Source: Pseudomonas mandelii (GTDB taxonomy: Bacteria; Pseudomonadota; Gammaproteobacteria; Pseudomonadales; Pseudomonadaceae). From it: 64,000 nucleotides of DNA. Each line of letters begins with the position of its first letter. Positions within the stretch are counted from its first letter, which is position 1. Below are positions 60,300-64,000 of this stretch, piece after piece. The DNA lies in the NCBI RefSeq assembly GCF_006438925.1, contig NZ_RCZA01000006.1, positions 1-64,000 of the forward strand, written 5' to 3'. The translations under genes were made by a program, and so were the position numbers. The notes under the pieces were generated by a model, which worked only from the letters and a program-made list of their open reading frames with translations, ran no database searches and was not told where the DNA came from.

Positions 60300-61130
60300 G
60301 TGGAGTTCGTCGTGGAAGTACCTGATTTACCCACCACCCCAACTTTCCTGGCGGATCCTTCGAGCACACAGACTCATGAAGTTGCGGTGCGTTATCACAA
60401 GGCATGGAAGCGGCGTGACCTGGACGCCGTGATGGCGCTCTATCACCCGGCCATCGAGTACAGCGATTTTTTCCAGAACCGGACCATCGACTACTCGCAA
60501 TTGCGCGACTATCTCGCGGCAAGCATGCCGGAGGGATCAGAAGAGTTTCAGATTTACACCGATCGCTTGCGCATCGATGGCGACACCGCGTTCTTGCAGT
60601 ACCAGGTGACGCTCAATGGCAGCGAGGGTCTCGTTTCATTCCGCACTGTTGAAGCGTTGTCGGTACGGGACGGGCTGATCATTAAAGTCAACGAACACGC
60701 GATGCTGGTCAGCCATGCCCCAACGTTGACCCGCCCGGCCTATAGCGCTGAGGCGGTCAGTCGTTTGGGATTATCAGCCCGTCAGGTCGGGGCGCTTGCC
60801 AATGATTTGCAGCAGTACTTCGAACAGACCAAGCCCTACCTCGATCCACGGCTGGACCTGTCTCATGTCGCGGCATCGACTGGCTACACACGCAACCAGA
60901 TCTCGTTCTTTCTGAATCAGGTTCGGGGGCAAACGTTTTACACGCTCCTCAATCAGCTGCGCCTGGATGAAGCCCTTTCACGTTTGAATGCGCAACGCCA
61001 CGCCTCGCGCATCGACGAGATTGCCAGCGCCTCAGGTTTTAACTCGCTGTCCACGTTCTACCGTTGCTTCAAGCAGAAAACAGGGTGTTCGCCGAAGGCT
61101 TATTTGCAGCAACTGTCTCGTCCTGAATAA
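60300..61130 (+). CDS. AraC-type regulator with an N-terminal NTF2/SnoaL-like domain
   Basis: A 276-residue protein. Residues about 25-140 look like an NTF2/SnoaL domain (VRYHKAWKRRDLDAVMALYHPAIEYSDFF); residues about 165-273 are a double HTH of AraC type (LDLSHVAASTGYTRNQISFFLNQVRGQTFYTLLNQLRLDEALSRL in parts, then IDEIASASGFNSLSTFYRCFKQKTGCSPKAYL). The start is GTG at 60300. It is divergent from the FAD oxidase gene, with 146 bp between, and may control it. Confidence 0.8.
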   Translation: MEFVVEVPDLPTTPTFLADPSSTQTHEVAVRYHKAWKRRDLDAVMALYHPAIEYSDFFQNRTIDYSQLRDYLAASMPEGSEEFQIYTDRLRIDGDTAFLQYQVTLNGSEGLVSFRTVEALSVRDGLIIKVNEHAMLVSHAPTLTRPAYSAEAVSRLGLSARQVGALANDLQQYFEQTKPYLDPRLDLSHVAASTGYTRNQISFFLNQVRGQTFYTLLNQLRLDEALSRLNAQRHASRIDEIASASGFNSLSTFYRCFKQKTGCSPKAYLQQLSRPE

Positions 61131-61432
61131 GGTTTACACCTTCAGATTGCCGAATTTCTCGATAGCTTGCCCGCAATACCTGGAATCTGCCTTGAATAGA
61201 TGGGCGGTGATTATCACCATCCCTGCAGTCGATCCGCGCAGGCCCAGCAAGGGTTTTGAGAGAACCCCCTCGGGTTCGCGAAGAAGTCCGTGTGTCGCAC
61301 AAAGAAGGGTCAGGTTTCGATGTGGCTTTTTTACGACTACATTTATCCGACAGAACTACCTCTGCATCCATAGACAAGCAGCTAGCGGCACGAGTGCTTA
61401 CGAATACATGCTCCCCACTTCGAGGATCAGAC
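61131..61432. other. Intergenic, nothing recognised
   Basis: About 300 bases between the AraC-type gene and the small protein gene. Reading frames across it lack start signals and protein-like composition. No repeat, hairpin terminator or regulatory dyad was seen. Confidence 0.5.
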
Positions 61433-61717
61433 ATGCATCCATCCTTTCTGCAGCGCATCGATGAGCTCGGCGCTCTGCTTGTCCACTCCAAAGCAGCACG
61501 CATCGATTTCTTCCGGCGCACCAATCGACTGAAGTCGCGCCGCGGTGTTCGCTTCCAGGTGGTGACCATGCAGCTCGGCATCTTCCAGGTCATCGAGCGA
61601 TACACTGGCAAGATCTGGGCCTACCGTTTCAACTACCGAGAGGCCATGGAATTCGCCATCCAACTCGAGGAAAAGTCTAACCGCAGGAAGGGAGTGGCGC
61701 GGTGTTCGGCGAGCTGA
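61433..61717 (+). CDS. Conserved small hypothetical protein
   Basis: A 94-residue basic protein (MHPSFLQRIDELGALLVHSKAARIDF..., with several Arg/Lys pairs). GAGGATC sits upstream of the ATG. It has an unassigned type of sequence, predicted alpha helical with a central beta segment (GVRFQVVTMQLGIFQVIERY). No domain is recognised. Its neighbours differ in function, so context gives no clue. Confidence 0.55.
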   Translation: MHPSFLQRIDELGALLVHSKAARIDFFRRTNRLKSRRGVRFQVVTMQLGIFQVIERYTGKIWAYRFNYREAMEFAIQLEEKSNRRKGVARCSAS

Positions 61718-61826
61718 TGCCGCATCCGCGAGACGCGGTGATCGCCGATTCTGACTGTCGAACTGTTTCTAAAACGTTGTCACACAGCCTGAGTCGTAAG
61801 CAGCCATTCGTGACGCGTTAAGCCAG

Positions 61827-62426
61827 TTATGTCGGAAGGAGTCCCGCCTCTTGATAGCTCTGAACCAGTTCGTCGAATAAACCGATATCGAAGCGAGTTC
61901 GGGCAATCAATTGAGCGCCAGCAACGGCGGTGTAAATGGCGCGGGCACGTCGCTCGCACACTTCGGTGCTTCCCAGGCCGATATCAGAGAGTACTTTCGT
62001 CAGCCACGCCACATTGAGGTCTGCAAACGCCAGCACTTCACTCTTGACCTCCTCAGGCAGGTCCTGGTATTCCGCAGCCATGAAGCTGGACAAACACAGC
62101 CTGTTGCCGTCTTCCAGAGATGTTCGAAAGATGCTCGGGTACGCCTGCAGACAGCGAGTCGGATCGGGGTTTTCACCGCGCAGGGCTTCCAGAACACTGG
62201 CAGTGTCCTCCCGGTATCGTCTGGCTACTGCGGCGCCGAGGTCGGCCTTGCTCGAGAAATGGTAATAGATGCTTGCGTTCTTGATCCCCACCGCATCAGC
62301 AATGCTTCGGAAATTGATCCCACTGTAGCCGTGGGTTTGAGCGGCCCCTTTAGCGGCTTCCAATATGGCTTCCCGGGCATTTTCGCTCACGTTTTCATTC
62401 CTCGATTCTTTGATTGGCGTGGTCAT
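61827..62426 (-). CDS. TetR-family repressor
   Basis: A 199-residue regulator: N-terminal HTH REAILEAAKGAAQTHGYSGINFRSIADAVGIKNASIYYHFSSKADL (in parts) and a C-terminal ligand domain. The ATG at 62426 is chosen for length; an ATG at 62447 gives 206 residues and neither has a good SD. It is divergent from the glutathione transferase gene and surely controls it through the inverted repeat at 62509. Inducer unknown, likely an electrophile. Confidence 0.85.
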   Translation of the reverse strand: MTTPIKESRNENVSENAREAILEAAKGAAQTHGYSGINFRSIADAVGIKNASIYYHFSSKADLGAAVARRYREDTASVLEALRGENPDPTRCLQAYPSIFRTSLEDGNRLCLSSFMAAEYQDLPEEVKSEVLAFADLNVAWLTKVLSDIGLGSTEVCERRARAIYTAVAGAQLIARTRFDIGLFDELVQSYQEAGLLPT

Positions 62427-62478
62427 TTGGCGCGATGTTACTCGCATATTTCATAACCTGCCAACTGGTAGGTAGTTG

Positions 62479-62532
62479 TTGACAGCACAGAAACAAGCGC
62501 CCAATCTCTACCTACCACTTGATAGGTAGGTA
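62479..62532 (+). promoter_or_regulatory. Promoter and operator of the TetR/GST pair
   Basis: A -35 like TTGACA (62479-62484) is followed 17 bases later by a weak -10 CAATCT. The inverted repeat TACCTACC / GGTAGGTA (62509-62516 and 62525-62532, 8-bp centre) lies just downstream, and another GGTAGGTAG occurs at 62468. The repeat is a natural TetR operator that would block transcription start. Confidence 0.65.
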
Positions 62533-62540
62533 AATAAATC

Positions 62541-63242
62541 ATGACTTTTCAGCAGCAACACTTCGACGCGTCGAAATTGCCAATGATGAAAATTTACGAC
62601 TGGTACAACGGACCCTACCCGGCGCGGGTCCGAATTGCGTTAGCAGAGAAAGGCCTGCTGTCCCGGACCGAGTTTGTACCGGTCAATTTATGGACAGGCG
62701 AGCACAAGAAACCAGCATTTCTAGCCATCAACTACTCCGGAACACTTCCCGTCCTGGAGTTGGCCGACGGTACGCTCATCGCGGAGTGCACTGCTATCAC
62801 TCAGTACCTGGATGTTCTGGATGACAGCCCTGTGCTTACCGGTAAAACGCCCACTGAGAAAGGCATCATCCATATGATGACCAAGCGTGCGGAAATTGAA
62901 TTTCTGGACGCTGTCAGCGCGTACTTCCATCACGCAACGCCGGGGCTTGGGCCGGATGTCGAGCTTTCTCAAAACCCTGAATGGGGTGAGCGGATGCGGG
63001 ATAAGGCCGTAAGGGGGATGCACTATTTCAACAGCGTCCTGGAAAATCGGCCTTTTGTGGCGGGCAATGCATTTTCGATGGCCGACATTGCAGTACTGGG
63101 CGGCATGATTTTCGCCTCGCTGGTGAACCTGCCTATACCTGATGAATGTGAAGCATTGCATGCATGGCATGCCAGAATGAACGAACGATCAAGCGTCCAG
63201 GAATGGCGCGCCATGGTGAAACAAGGCGAGCCAAAAAACTGA
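62541..63242 (+). CDS. Glutathione S-transferase family protein
   Basis: A 233-residue GST: thioredoxin-like N-domain with KIYDWYNGPYPARVRIALAEKGL and the glutathione site YSGTLPVLELADGTLIAECTAITQYL (in parts), then the helical C-domain with ENRPFVAGNAFSMADIAVLGGMIF. It conjugates or reduces electrophilic compounds. It is divergent from the TetR gene and its expression is probably de-repressed by substrate. Confidence 0.88.
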   Translation: MTFQQQHFDASKLPMMKIYDWYNGPYPARVRIALAEKGLLSRTEFVPVNLWTGEHKKPAFLAINYSGTLPVLELADGTLIAECTAITQYLDVLDDSPVLTGKTPTEKGIIHMMTKRAEIEFLDAVSAYFHHATPGLGPDVELSQNPEWGERMRDKAVRGMHYFNSVLENRPFVAGNAFSMADIAVLGGMIFASLVNLPIPDECEALHAWHARMNERSSVQEWRAMVKQGEPKN

Positions 63243-63360
63243 GAAAAATGTGTCTGGGCATGACTCACTCGCCTGCGGCAGCTATCGGCTGTGGGATCAA
63301 CCGGTCGATGCAACATCCCGAAGCACCGGGTTTCCTGAACAAGACGATTTACTGGTAACG

Positions 63361-63384
63361 ACCGGCGCGACATAGTGCGCCGGT
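63361..63384. other. Inverted repeat between GST and CusF-like genes
   Basis: ACCGGCGC / GCGCCGGT with an 8-base loop, located between the convergent ends of the GST and CusF-like genes. There is no T run close by, so its role as terminator is uncertain. Confidence 0.4.
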
Positions 63385-63402
63385 CACTCCACCACCGCTA
63401 AT

Positions 63403-63753
63403 TCACTTTTTTATTGAAACAATCGTCGCTCTGCCGCCCTCTGCTCGAAATGAAAACGACACTCGGTCTCCAGCCGTCAGCCCTGTCAGCTGATCTTCCG
63501 TCACGGAAAAGGCCATGGTCATCGGCGGCCATTGCACAGCTGGAACAGCGCCGTGAGAGATGGTCACCGTATGCTTCGTCGTATCGATAGACTTGATCGT
63601 TCCGTCGGCGGTGGCGACTGGAGCCTGCGTTGTTTCCTGCTTCATCTGCATGCCCTCCATTCCGTCCATTTTCATGCCCGGCATATCCTCTGCTTGGGCC
63701 GAGAGAGACAGCGTGAATACGGTGCTGGCAACTGCAATCAGGGTCAGTTTCAT
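63403..63753 (-). CDS. CusF-like periplasmic copper-binding protein
   Basis: A 116-residue exported protein with signal peptide ([21 protein letters not shown]), a Met-rich linker ([17 protein letters not shown]) and an OB-fold with [11 protein letters not shown] that contains the Trp/Met copper site of CusF. It hands Cu(I)/Ag(I) to the CusCBA pump. It overlaps the CusA stop by 4 bp. Confidence 0.88.
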   Translation of the reverse strand: MKLTLIAVASTVFTLSLSAQAEDMPGMKMDGMEGMQMKQETTQAPVATADGTIKSIDTTKHTVTISHGAVPAVQWPPMTMAFSVTEDQLTGLTAGDRVSFSFRAEGGRATIVSIKK

Positions 63754-64000
63754 ACGACTTTTCCTTGAGGGTTGATGGGTTCAACTGAGAGGTGCCGGCG
63801 ACGCATCAAGCGATAGGCCGCCGGAATAACAAATAGGGAAAGCAAGGGTGCCGTGACCATGCCGCCGACCATGGGTGCAGCAATTCGGCTCATCACCTCG
63901 CTGCCGGTCCCACTGCCCAGCAAGATGGGTAACAAGCCAGCAATGATGACGGCCACGGTCATGGCCTTGGGTCGAACACGCTGCACGGCGCCTTCACGAA
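63750..64000 (-). CDS. cusA: CusA-like RND efflux transporter, C-terminal fragment at the window edge
   Basis: The last about 83 codons of a heavy-metal RND pump: [40 protein letters not shown] and a final transmembrane segment with [18 protein letters not shown] (in parts). The frame is open to the window end, so the gene starts outside. Co-location with CusF indicates Cu(I)/Ag(I) export. Confidence 0.88.
   Translation of the reverse strand, partial: REGAVQRVRPKAMTVAVIIAGLLPILLGSGTGSEVMSRIAAPMVGGMVTAPLLSLFVIPAAYRLMRRRHLSVEPINPQGKVV

Overview
The window is high-GC chromosomal DNA of a Pseudomonas of the fluorescens type. The evidence is the gene content, the abundant REP elements with the GTGGGAGCGAGC core, a REP-associated transposase, and a dispersed Pseudomonas intergenic repeat. 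No rRNA, tRNA, CRISPR array, phage or complete insertion sequence was found.

Positions 548 to 44725 form a nearly complete locus for aerobic degradation of C19 steroids (androgens) by the 9,10-seco pathway. Entry and A/B-ring steps: delta5-3-ketosteroid isomerase (39487-39870), 3beta/17beta-HSD (16104-16859), a KstD-like flavoprotein probably of delta4-(5alpha) type (14437-16116), KstD (21666-23408), KshA (30528-31571) with reductase KshB (16873-17961), HsaA/HsaB, HsaC and HsaD. The HsaE-G genes process the released hydroxydienoate. FadD3 activates HIP, and the C/D rings are dismantled by IpdF, FadE30, EchA20, IpdC, IpdAB, further acyl-CoA dehydrogenases, a second hydratase, a MaoC hydratase, FadA6 and a second thiolase. 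The gene set parallels the actinobacterial KstR2 regulon, but no KstR/KstR2-like TetR gene is present and no sterol or bile-acid side-chain module is seen. A LuxR-type regulator (31707-32837) fills the place TeiR/TesR has in Comamonas. DUF1302/DUF1329 proteins and an exported SurE-like protein probably belong to the envelope part of the system.

A dyad of the form TAGTCC-N4-GGACGATG occurs 13 times in this part. Nearly all copies lie about 50-125 bp upstream of the first gene of a steroid transcription unit, including both sides of divergent promoters. It is best explained as the operator of a steroid regulon. It also marks a NudE-like NUDIX gene and a 55-codon exported mini-protein gene as probable members.

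Positions 44896 to 61130 are a separate locus without that motif. One long minus-strand unit carries a PotD-PotB-PotC-PotA-like ABC importer, a GT1-type glycosyltransferase, two small cupins, an AmgK-like sugar kinase, an aldehyde dehydrogenase, a GlmU N-domain nucleotidyltransferase and a second aldehyde dehydrogenase. Divergent from it are a GntR-type regulator and a second, equal-length glycosyltransferase. These are followed by a cupin, a PuuB-like FAD oxidase and an AraC-type regulator fused to an NTF2-like domain. I know of no described system with this composition; it combines amine-type uptake and oxidation with a self-contained UDP-sugar supply and transfer module.

Positions 61139 to 64000 hold a small conserved protein, a TetR/glutathione-transferase pair with a visible operator, and the end of a copper-efflux cluster (CusF-like protein and the C-terminus of CusA) cut by the window edge. 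Repeat-rich stretches lie at 10313-10430, 13121-13850, 20331-20825, 27725-28620, 33501-33999 and 39386-39476. One of them is a tandem duplication of the fadD3 3' end.
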